In this document: piece by piece, positions 57,515 to 64,000 of the stretch
Numbering within the stretch: the first letter of the stretch is position 1
How the letters are laid out: every line of letters begins with the position of its first letter
Origin: DATLGB01 sp038258425
GTDB lineage: Bacteria > Actinomycetota > Thermoleophilia > Solirubrobacterales > Solirubrobacteraceae
DNA: 64,000 bases
Assembly (NCBI GenBank): GCA_038258425.1
Contig: JBBSPV010000013.1
Span: 1 to 64,000 of the forward strand
Direction of reading: 5' to 3'
The notes under the pieces: generated by a model
Told to the model about the DNA's origin: nothing
The model's database searches: none
What the model saw: the letters and a program-made list of their open reading frames with translations, nothing else
Position numbers and translations under genes: made by a program

Positions 57515-59841
57515 GACACCTTCGCCGCGCTCGCCTCGCGCTCGCCGCCGTCCGCGCCCGAGACCTCGGTGAAGAGGATGTCCTCGGGCTCGTCGAGCGT
57601 GACCCGCTTGACCGTGTGACGAACGCCGAGGTAGGCGATGTAGAGGGCCGGCAGGGCCCCGCCCAGGATGAACACGACGTCGCCGGGCAGGCGCAGCCAC
57701 TCGATCAGCGCGTTGGTCGAGTTGGATACGAACTTCAGCTCGCGCGCCTCGAAGTAGCCCGTGTTGACGGACTTGTAGAGCTGGACGATCCCGAGCGGCA
57801 GCAGGGTCGCGAAGCACATCCAGGCGAGTCCGAGGTTCGTCGACCAGAAGCAGACCTTCGCCCACTTCTCCGGCCACTTGTCCGCCGGGATGAGGTAGCG
57901 CAGGCAGAACATCGCCAGCCCGAGCGCGAGCATGCCGTAGACGCCCATCATCGCGGCGTGGCCGTGGTTGGCGGTGAGGGCGGTGCCGATCTCGTAGTAG
58001 GAGACGATCGGCAGGTTGATCAGGAAGCCGAAGATCCCCGCGCCGACGAAGTTCCAGAACCCGACGGCGACGAGGAACATCACCGCCCAGCGATGCGGGA
58101 AGGGCGTCTGCGAGCGCGACTGCTGCGCGGCCCCGAGTTGCAGGAAGGACCAGGCCTCCACGGTCAGGAAGGTGAGCGGGATGACCTCGGCGGCGGAGAA
58201 GAAGGCGCCGAGGGCCATGTGCTCGGCGGGCTCGCCGGAGAAGTAGAGGTGGTGCATCGTGCCGACCACGCCGCCGACGGAGTACAGGATGATGTCGAGG
58301 AACACGACGGTGAGCGCGACCTTCTCCCGGATGACGCCGAGCAGCACGAACATGTAGGCGACCATCACCGTGGTGAAGAGCTCGAGGAAGTCCTCGACCC
58401 ACAGGTGCACGACCCAGAAGCGCCAGAACTCGGTCGTGGTGAAGTTGTCGGCGGTCCGGGCGATCAGGCCGACGGCGTAGAAGGCCGGGATCGCGCACGC
58501 CGCGAGGAAGAACAGCCACGGCATGTTGCCGACGTGCTCGGACCTCAGGCGCCGGCGCAGGACGCGCCAGAGCATGAACACCCACACGAACAACCCGACG
58601 GAGAGCAGCACCTGCCAGAGCCGCGCGAGGTCGAGGTACTCGAAGCCCTGCAGCCCGAACCAGTTCGAGGCCGCGTCCCGCAGCACGCCGTGGACGCCGA
58701 GATAGGAGCCGATGAGCGTCCCGAAGACCACGATCGCGAGCGCGCCGAGCAGGGCGAAGGCGAGCTTGCCCTGATGCTTGGGCTCGCGCCGAGCGATCAT
58801 CGGCGCCAGGAAGATCCCGGCGGCCACGAAGCTCGTGGCGACCCAGAAGAGCGCGAGCTGCACGTGCCAGGTCCGCATGAGGTTGTACGGGAAGACCTTG
58901 GCGAGGTCGAACCCGAAGAAGCCGTCGATCTCGGCCCGGTAGTGCTGGGAGGCCGCACCCACGAACGTCTGAATCACGAACAGCGCGGCCATCACGAAGA
59001 AGAACCAGGCCGTCGCGCGCTGCGCCGGCGTCAGCGCCACGTCGCCGGGCGTCCGGAAGGACAGCGCCGCCTGCTCCCGGCCGTGCCAGCCGAGCCGGCG
59101 TCCCCAGCGGCCGAACGCGGCGAACAACAGGCCGATACCCCCGAGCAGCGCGATGAGCGACAGCACCGACCACACGAGCACGTTGGCCGTCGGCGTGTTG
59201 TCCACGCGCGGCTCGGGAGGCCAGTTGTTCGTGTAGGAGTAGTCGTGCCCGGGCCGGTTCGTCGAAGCCGCCCAGGCGGTCCAGGCGAAGAACGCCGTGA
59301 GCTGACGCAGCTCGCGCGGGTCGGTGATCGCCTTCGGCCGCAGGCCGTGCTCGCTGGTCGGGTCGGAGAAGAAGCGGCGGTAGTGGCCGACGAGCGTGCG
59401 GAAGGCCGACACCTGCCGGGGCGTGAGCCTGAGCGTCCCGTTGGGCTCGTCGTAGCGGTTGGTGCGCAGCTCCTCGATCGTCCGGCTCCCCGCCGAGTCC
59501 GAGCCGGCGCCGCCGTAGCTGCGCTTGACGAGCTCGGAGGAGCGACGCAGGTAGTCGGCCGTGTAGTCGGGACCGAGGTAGGCGCCGTGACCGAAGACCG
59601 AGCCGTACTCCATCAGGCCGTTGTGCAGGAAGACCTGCTGGCCGCGGGAGATGTCGGTTCCGGTGTAGAGGAGCTTGCCCTGCTCGTCCACGACGCGCGC
59701 AGGCACCGGCGGCTTGGCCATGTAGGTGCGGTAGGCGAGCAGGCCGAGGATGAAGAAGCCGACCAGCACGACCAGGACGACGCCCTGGATCCAGCCCTTG
59801 GAGACGAGCATCGGTCGTCGCTGGGAAGTCCCCACGTCCAT
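57511..59841 (-). CDS. norB: Quinol-dependent nitric oxide reductase (qNOR)
   Basis: 776-aa single-subunit NO reductase: 2 NO + 2 e- to N2O, taking electrons from quinol. N-terminal helix and periplasmic NorC-like domain without haem c (QQVFLHNGLMEYGSVFGHGAYLGPDYTADYL), then 12+ helices of the haem-copper oxidase core, including WHVQLALFWVATSFVAAGIF, FWVVHLWVEDFLELFTTVMVAY and GVVGTMHHLYFSG (CuB/FeB histidines), NHGHAAMMGVYGMLAL (haem ligand). ATG 59841; ATG 59811 is possible. First gene of a four-gene coupled operon. Serves NO detoxification or survival, as no other denitrification gene is present. Confidence 0.95.
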   Translation of the reverse strand: MDVGTSQRRPMLVSKGWIQGVVLVVLVGFFILGLLAYRTYMAKPPVPARVVDEQGKLLYTGTDISRGQQVFLHNGLMEYGSVFGHGAYLGPDYTADYLRRSSELVKRSYGGAGSDSAGSRTIEELRTNRYDEPNGTLRLTPRQVSAFRTLVGHYRRFFSDPTSEHGLRPKAITDPRELRQLTAFFAWTAWAASTNRPGHDYSYTNNWPPEPRVDNTPTANVLVWSVLSLIALLGGIGLLFAAFGRWGRRLGWHGREQAALSFRTPGDVALTPAQRATAWFFFVMAALFVIQTFVGAASQHYRAEIDGFFGFDLAKVFPYNLMRTWHVQLALFWVATSFVAAGIFLAPMIARREPKHQGKLAFALLGALAIVVFGTLIGSYLGVHGVLRDAASNWFGLQGFEYLDLARLWQVLLSVGLFVWVFMLWRVLRRRLRSEHVGNMPWLFFLAACAIPAFYAVGLIARTADNFTTTEFWRFWVVHLWVEDFLELFTTVMVAYMFVLLGVIREKVALTVVFLDIILYSVGGVVGTMHHLYFSGEPAEHMALGAFFSAAEVIPLTFLTVEAWSFLQLGAAQQSRSQTPFPHRWAVMFLVAVGFWNFVGAGIFGFLINLPIVSYYEIGTALTANHGHAAMMGVYGMLALGLAMFCLRYLIPADKWPEKWAKVCFWSTNLGLAWMCFATLLPLGIVQLYKSVNTGYFEARELKFVSNSTNALIEWLRLPGDVVFILGGALPALYIAYLGVRHTVKRVTLDEPEDILFTEVSGADGGEREASAAKVS

Positions 59842-59885
59842 CCCTTCGTCGCGGTGTCAGGGCCCCTCAGAGAACAGGCGCGGGC

Positions 59886-59925
59886 ATCATGCCAGTTTTC
59901 CCTGATGGCAGTGAAAATGTTTCCC
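59886..59925. promoter_or_regulatory. AT-rich dyad in the norB/HTH regulator divergent region
   Basis: TTTTC-N12-GAAAA (59896-59917) with direct TTTTCCC and TTTCCC copies (59896, 59920), in a stretch far richer in A+T than its surroundings. On the minus strand TTCACT-N18-CATGAT is a possible norB promoter overlapping the dyad. It is a good candidate binding site for the four-cysteine regulator encoded next to it. Confidence 0.5.
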
Positions 59926-59967
59926 GACGCCCGACCCGCGATCTGCTCTCATGGGCAGGCAGCGACG

Positions 59968-60639
59968 ATGGACGTGCCCTCCCGACCCGACGACGACGAC
60001 GTGCTCGCCGCGCCGCAGCGCGCCCGCCTGTTCGCCGCACTGACCGAGCTGCGCCGCCCGGCGAGCACCCAGGAGCTGGCCGACCGCGTCGGCCGGCACG
60101 CGAACACGACGCGCGTGCAGCTGGAGCGGCTCGCGAGCGCCGGGCTCGTGCAGCGGCGCGACGAGCCGCAGGCCCGCGGCCGTCCGCGGCACACGTGGGC
60201 CGTCGTCGCGAGCGCGCGCCCGGCCGGCCGGGCGCCGCAGGCGATGACCCAGCTGAGCACCTGGCTGGCCTGGGCCATCGGCCGTGGGATCGCGCTGACG
60301 GACGTCGAGTCGGCGGGCCGCGAGATCGGTCGCGGACTGGCTCCCGAGGGCGATGCGCAACGGCCGCTCGCGCCCGCGTTGCACGACGCCCTGGCGGCGC
60401 TCGGCTTCGCGCCGCGTGACGCGTCGGGCAGCCCGGGTCAGGCCTGCTTCGTGCTCGGCAACTGCCCGTATCGCGAGGCGGTGGTGCTCAACCCGGAGGT
60501 CGTGTGCTCGCTGCATCGCGGCATCACGGAGGGCATGCTCGAGCGCCTCGACCGCGCCGCCCGCCTGACCCGCTTCGTCCCCAAGGACCCGTTCGACGCC
60601 GGCTGCCTCGTCGACGTTGCCCTGGCGGGCGCATCGTGA
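59968..60639 (+). CDS. HTH transcriptional regulator with four-cysteine (Fe-S-like) C-terminus
   Basis: 223 aa from ATG 59968. N-terminal winged helix of the ArsR/DeoR kind (QRARLFAALTELRRPASTQELADRVGRHANTTRVQLERLASAGLVQRR). C-terminal half has Cys160, Cys166, Cys180 and Cys213 (ACFVLGNCPYREAVV, EVVCSLHRG, AGCLVDV), resembling SufR-like regulators that hold a [4Fe-4S] cluster. An NO- or O2-sensitive cluster would fit the adjacent divergent norB operon. Stop overlaps the response regulator start (GTGA). Cluster binding is inference. Confidence 0.8.
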   Translation: MDVPSRPDDDDVLAAPQRARLFAALTELRRPASTQELADRVGRHANTTRVQLERLASAGLVQRRDEPQARGRPRHTWAVVASARPAGRAPQAMTQLSTWLAWAIGRGIALTDVESAGREIGRGLAPEGDAQRPLAPALHDALAALGFAPRDASGSPGQACFVLGNCPYREAVVLNPEVVCSLHRGITEGMLERLDRAARLTRFVPKDPFDAGCLVDVALAGAS

Positions 60640-61274
60640 ACGGCGGCATCACCATCGTGCTGGCCGACGACCACCGGGTCGTCCGGTCGGGGCTGCGGCT
60701 GCTGTTGCAGGGCGAGGACGGCATGCACGTGATCGGCGAGGTCGGCGACGCCGAGGCTGCGTTGCGCCTGGTGCAGCTGCGCCGCCCCGACGTCCTCGTC
60801 CTCGACCTCAACATGCCGGGGCGCTCGAGCCGGTCGATCCTGCCGGACGTCGCCCGCGTGAGCGAGGCCACGCGCGTGGTGGTGCTGACGATGCAGGACG
60901 ATCCAGCCTGGGCGCGCGAGGCCATGCAGGCGGGCGCCGCCGGCTACGTGCTCAAGGAGGCGGCGAACGACGAGCTCGTGGCCGCCATCCGCGCCGCCGC
61001 CGACGGGGGGACGTATCTCAATCCGACGCTGGGGGCGCGGCTGGCCGCGGCGCCGGCGCAGGGCCCGGGCGCGCCGGAGGCGCTCACTGACCGCGAGGTC
61101 GACATCCTGCGCCTGATCGCGCTCGGACATACGAACACCGAGATCGCCGAGCAGCTGTTCCTCTCCGTGCGGACGGTCGAGTCCCACCGCGCCCACGTCC
61201 AGCAGAAGCTCGGCCGCTCGACCCGGGCCGAGCTCGTGCGCTACGCGCTCGACCACGGCCTGCTCGAACCCTGA
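60636..61274 (+). CDS. NarL/FixJ (DevR-like) response regulator
   Basis: 212 aa. Receiver domain ITIVLADDHRVVRSGLRLLL with phospho-acceptor Asp57 (VLVLDLNMPG), VVVLTMQDD and YVLKEA; C-terminal LuxR-type HTH (LTDREVDILRLIALGHTNTEIAEQLFLSVRTVESHRAHVQQKLG). Its likely sensor is the GAF kinase at the end of the window. Best candidate for binding the ACTACG elements. Co-translated with the Fe-S-type regulator. Confidence 0.93.
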   Translation: MNGGITIVLADDHRVVRSGLRLLLQGEDGMHVIGEVGDAEAALRLVQLRRPDVLVLDLNMPGRSSRSILPDVARVSEATRVVVLTMQDDPAWAREAMQAGAAGYVLKEAANDELVAAIRAAADGGTYLNPTLGARLAAAPAQGPGAPEALTDREVDILRLIALGHTNTEIAEQLFLSVRTVESHRAHVQQKLGRSTRAELVRYALDHGLLEP

Positions 61275-61276
61275 GG

Positions 61277-61297
61277 TGCGGCGAACTACGGCGGGCG
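61277..61297 (+). promoter_or_regulatory. Shared ACTACG element, copy 4 (before FAD oxidoreductase 4)
   Basis: Reads TGCGGCGA-ACTACG-GCGGGCG. The core starts exactly 52 bases before the -10-like TAGCTT (61337-61342), 6 bases ahead of ATG 61349. CCGGAA-TCC-TTCCGG (61299-61313) and GGATGC follow in the spacer. Confidence 0.65.
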
Positions 61298-61336
61298 GCC
61301 GGAATCCTTCCGGATGCCCGCGCGTCCGCGCGCCCG

Positions 61337-61342
61337 TAGCTT
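61337..61342 (+). promoter_or_regulatory. Probable -10 element of FAD oxidoreductase 4 (TAGCTT)
   Basis: TAGCTT ends 6 bases before ATG 61349, so the message would be leaderless. Confidence 0.45.
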
Positions 61343-61348
61343 GCGCGC

Positions 61349-62512
61349 ATGCGTGGGGAGGCCCGCTTCAAGGTCCTCGTTGCGGGCGGTGGGCCGGCGG
61401 CGATCGAGGCGATCCTGACGCTGCGCGAGGTCGCTCCCCGGCTCGAGGCCGAGCTGCTCGCACCCCACACGCACCTCGTGTCCAGGCCGCTGAGCGTGCT
61501 CGAGCCGTTCGCCCGCCCCGGCGCGCGCCGCTATCCGCTGTCCCACCTGGCCGGACCCCGGGTGACGGTCCGCCCGGGCGTGTTGACCGGCGTGGACCCG
61601 GACCGGCGCCTCGCCGCGACCGACAGCGGTGAGCGCCTGCACTACGACGCGCTGCTCCTCGCGATCGGCGCCCGCACCGAGGCGCCGATTCCGGACGCGC
61701 TGACCTTCGGTGGTCAGGACGACGTCGAGCGGGTGCGCCGGATGCTCCAGGCGCTCGAGGCCAAATGCCTGCAGACCGCGGTCTTCGTCGCGACCGTGGG
61801 CGCCGGCTGGACGCTTCCCCTGTACGAGCTCGCGCTCCGTACCGCCGAGCGTGCCCGCGAGCGGCGTCTCGACAGGCTGCAGGTCGCCGTCGTCTCGCCC
61901 GAGGCACGCCCGTTGGAGATCTTCGGCGAGGCGGCGTCGGACCTCGTGGAATCGCTGCTGGCCGAACGCGGCGTCGCTTTCGTGAGCGGGGAGGTGGTCC
62001 CGACCGCCGACCGCCTCGTCGCGCTGCCGGTGCAGCGCGGGCGCACGGTCGACGGACTTCCGGCGGGGAGTGACGGCTTTCTCGAGGTGGACGAGTGCGG
62101 GCGCCTGGCGGGGGCCGAGCGCGTCTGGGCGGCCGGTGACGTCATCGACTATCCGATCAAGCAGGGTGGCCTGGCCGCTCAGCAGGCCGAGGTCGCGGCC
62201 CGGTCCATCGCCGCGACCGCCGGCTGCAGTGTCGAGACGACGCCGTTCGAGCCGGTGCTGCGTGCGATGCTCGTGGCCGGCCGCCGTGCGTGGTTCCTGC
62301 GCCGCCGTCTCGACGGTCGCGACCCCGGACAGGCCTCGTCACGGGCGCTGTGGTGGCCGCCCAGCAAGATCGCCGGGCCGCGCCTCGCGCCGGCGCTTGA
62401 CCGCCTCGACACCGAAGGGCAACGCCCGCGGATCGAGCCCGAGCTCGAGCCCGCCAGGCGCCCGGTGCGTCGCCTGGTCATCACGCCGGACGCCACGCGG
62501 CGGCTCTCGTGA
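61349..62512 (+). CDS. FAD-dependent oxidoreductase paralogue 4
   Basis: 387 aa. VLVAGGGPAAIEAILTL, YDALLLAIGAR, AGWTLPLYELALRTAERA, VWAAGDVIDYPIKQGGLAAQQAE and LWWPPSKIAGPRLAPALD. Same family as the copies at 48.0, 50.2 and 54.5 kb, closest in layout to copy 1. A basic C-terminal tail (RRPVRRLVITP) is unique to it. It lies between the response regulator and the kinase genes and overlaps the kinase 3' end by 32 bases tail to tail. Confidence 0.85.
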   Translation: MRGEARFKVLVAGGGPAAIEAILTLREVAPRLEAELLAPHTHLVSRPLSVLEPFARPGARRYPLSHLAGPRVTVRPGVLTGVDPDRRLAATDSGERLHYDALLLAIGARTEAPIPDALTFGGQDDVERVRRMLQALEAKCLQTAVFVATVGAGWTLPLYELALRTAERARERRLDRLQVAVVSPEARPLEIFGEAASDLVESLLAERGVAFVSGEVVPTADRLVALPVQRGRTVDGLPAGSDGFLEVDECGRLAGAERVWAAGDVIDYPIKQGGLAAQQAEVAARSIAATAGCSVETTPFEPVLRAMLVAGRRAWFLRRRLDGRDPGQASSRALWWPPSKIAGPRLAPALDRLDTEGQRPRIEPELEPARRPVRRLVITPDATRRLS

Positions 62513-64000
62513 CGGGCGAGCGGCTCCGAACGGGTATCGCCGCCCGCACCGTCGTGCCGCCGCCGGGCGCGCTCTCGACGTCGAGCTCGGCGCGCACGAG
62601 CGCCAGCCGCTCGCGCATGCCGACCAGACCGAACCCCGACCTGGCCCGGCGCGGGTCGAAGCCGGCCCCGTCGTCGCGCACGGTCACCTCGACGCGCTCG
62701 TCAGCCGCCTCCAGCGAGACCAGCACGCGACGAGCCGACGCGTGCTTGGCGACGTTCGTGAGCGCCTCCTGGACGAAGCGGTAGATGGTGGCCTCGACGT
62801 CCTCGGGCAGGCGCACGTCGAGGTCGATCTCGAGGTCGACCTGGAGCCCGTGCTGGCGCGCCACGCGCGCCGCCAGCGCCTCGACCGCGGCCTGCACGCC
62901 GAACTCGTCCAGCGCAGCGGGCCGGAGGTCGGTGATCAGCGCGCGGAGGTTGTGGATCCCGCCGCTGATCAGCTCGACGGCGTCCTCGATGGCCGTCCGC
63001 CAGCGAGAGGCATCCTGACTGCGGCGGGCGCCCGATAGCAGCACCTGGACGCCGGCCAGCTCCTGCAGCGTCTCGTCGTGCAGCTCGCGGGCCCACCGAC
63101 GACGTTCGTCCTCCGACGCCGCGATGCTGCGGCGCAGCGCCTCGTCCGTCGCCGTCTGGGCCGACGCGACCGCCGTGGCAGCGCCGGCCGCGAAGGCCTC
63201 CGCCAGACGCTCGTCGTCGGCGCTGAACGGCCGATCCTCGCCGACTCGGTCGAGGACGAGCAGGAAGCCGATGGTGCGGTTCTCGTGGACGAGGGGGGTG
63301 GAGAGGGCCCGGTGCGCGCCGAGCTCGTGGCGCGCGTAGGAGCACTCCGGGATCGCGTCGAAGGCTCGCGCGCGCCCCGATTCGAGCGCCGGCGCCGCGA
63401 GGTAGTTCTCCACGGGCACGCGCGTGCCACGCAGTCCATCGAGGTCGTCGCCGGCGATCGCCGCGATGACGAGCTCCTCGCCGTCCAGCAGGGCGACCTC
63501 GGCGGCGCGGGCGCCGAGCAGCGCCCGGGATCGCTCGACGACGAGTTCCAGCACGCGGTCGACGTCGGTCACACCGCTGAGCGCCCGGAAGACGTCGGTC
63601 GTGGTCTCCAGGGCGCGGTTGGCGCGCTCGAGCTCGGCTCGGCGGTCGGCCTCGGCCCGGTACAGGCGCGCGTTGGCCAGCGCGACGGCCGCCCAGTCGG
63701 CGAGCACCGTCGCGATCTCCTCGTCCTCGGCCGTGAACTCGCCGGCGTCCTTGTCGGTGAGGTAGAGGTTGCCCCACGCTGTGCCCTGCACGAGGATCGG
63801 CACTCCGAGGAACGTCCGCATCCGCGGGTGCGCCGCCGGAAAGCCGAACGACGCCGGGTGCGCCTCGACGTCGGGCAGGCGCAAGGGCCGCGGATCGCTG
63901 ATCAGCAGACCGAGGACCCCGTGGCCGCGGGGCAGCCGGCCGATGGCGCGGTGTGTCTCGGCGTCGACGCCGGCGGTGATGAAGTCCTCGAGGCCCGTCC
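62481..64000 (-). CDS. GAF-domain histidine kinase of the DevS/DosS type (N-terminus beyond the window)
   Basis: At least 505 aa. The frame runs off the window end, where the first GAF domain reads AIGRLPRGHGVLGLLI ... HPASFGFPAAHPRMRTFLGVPILVQGTAWGNLYLTDKDAGEFTAEDEE, a strong DevS/DosS signature. A second GAF follows, then HisKA_3 with the phospho-His in RELHDETLQEL and HATPase_c (EALTNVAKHA, DDGAGF, GFGLVGMRERL). DosS senses O2/NO/redox through haem in GAF-A; whether this protein binds haem cannot be seen. Probable partner of the NarL-type regulator at 60.6 kb. Confidence 0.92.
   Translation of the reverse strand, partial: TGLEDFITAGVDAETHRAIGRLPRGHGVLGLLISDPRPLRLPDVEAHPASFGFPAAHPRMRTFLGVPILVQGTAWGNLYLTDKDAGEFTAEDEEIATVLADWAAVALANARLYRAEADRRAELERANRALETTTDVFRALSGVTDVDRVLELVVERSRALLGARAAEVALLDGEELVIAAIAGDDLDGLRGTRVPVENYLAAPALESGRARAFDAIPECSYARHELGAHRALSTPLVHENRTIGFLLVLDRVGEDRPFSADDERLAEAFAAGAATAVASAQTATDEALRRSIAASEDERRRWARELHDETLQELAGVQVLLSGARRSQDASRWRTAIEDAVELISGGIHNLRALITDLRPAALDEFGVQAAVEALAARVARQHGLQVDLEIDLDVRLPEDVEATIYRFVQEALTNVAKHASARRVLVSLEAADERVEVTVRDDGAGFDPRRARSGFGLVGMRERLALVRAELDVESAPGGGTTVRAAIPVRSRSPVTRAAAWRPA

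Noticed and set aside
57616..59960. A long plus-strand frame antisense to norB running into the HTH regulator
   Set aside because: The part before 59968 mirrors norB codons; only the regulator from ATG 59968 has domain content.

Overview
The window is a very GC-rich (well over 70 percent by eye), gene-dense actinobacterial chromosome segment. Core genes run in the order smc-ftsY, then ffh-rpsP-khpA-rimM-trmD-rplS-lepB-rnhB-yraN-comM-dprA, then xer and a WhiG/FliA-type sigma factor. GTG starts, 1-4 base stop/start overlaps and leaderless-looking promoters (TANNNT 6-11 bases before the start codon) recur throughout. Together with a stressosome operon and many uncharacterised conserved proteins, this suggests a deep-branching Actinomycetota lineage such as Thermoleophilia/Solirubrobacterales. 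That placement is an inference and rests on no database search.

Layout. 1-5.3 kb: 3' part of smc, rhomboid protease, acetyltransferase, ftsY and a tandem ABM-like protein. 5.5-16.5 kb: a pyrimidine/purine salvage block (upp; a CYTH-cytidine deaminase fusion; purine nucleoside phosphorylase; deoC; adenosine deaminase), a BMP-type nucleoside ABC importer, and a 571-aa orphan with a nucleoside-phosphorylase-like C-terminus. 16.5-18 kb: NfeD and SPFH pair. 18-26 kb: SRP, ribosome maturation and DNA uptake genes. 26-33.8 kb: thiD, two orphans, ilvD, a hydrolase, an L,D-transpeptidase, a tyrosine recombinase and the WhiG-like sigma factor with a probable CTG start. 33.9-40.4 kb: EF-G-like GTPase, a zinc-ribbon orphan, small orphans, a TMEM175-like channel, an arginase-family enzyme and a K+-channel-like protein. 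40.4-42.5 kb: a DGPF/ECF42-type sigma module with damaged 5' ends, followed by a stretch without a supportable gene. 42.5-47.8 kb: a three-gene coiled-coil/small-protein operon, a divergent TetR regulator and an rsbR-rsbS-rsbT-rsbX-(RsbU_N/GAF) stressosome operon.

48-64 kb is the most interesting part. It holds four paralogous FAD-dependent oxidoreductases, a tandem universal stress protein, an ABC-2 exporter, a WS/DGAT-type acyltransferase, a quinol nitric oxide reductase operon (norB, a Cys4 membrane protein, a stomatin, a CopD-like protein), a four-cysteine HTH regulator and a NarL-type response regulator with a GAF-containing DevS/DosS-like histidine kinase (cut by the window end). A near-identical ~21-bp element with core ACTACG lies upstream of every transcription unit that carries one of the four oxidoreductases. 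Where a -10 element can be placed (three of four), the core starts 52-53 bases before it, which puts the element near -62 as for a class I activator site. I read this as a DosR-like redox/hypoxia/NO dormancy regulon built around a little-described oxidoreductase family.
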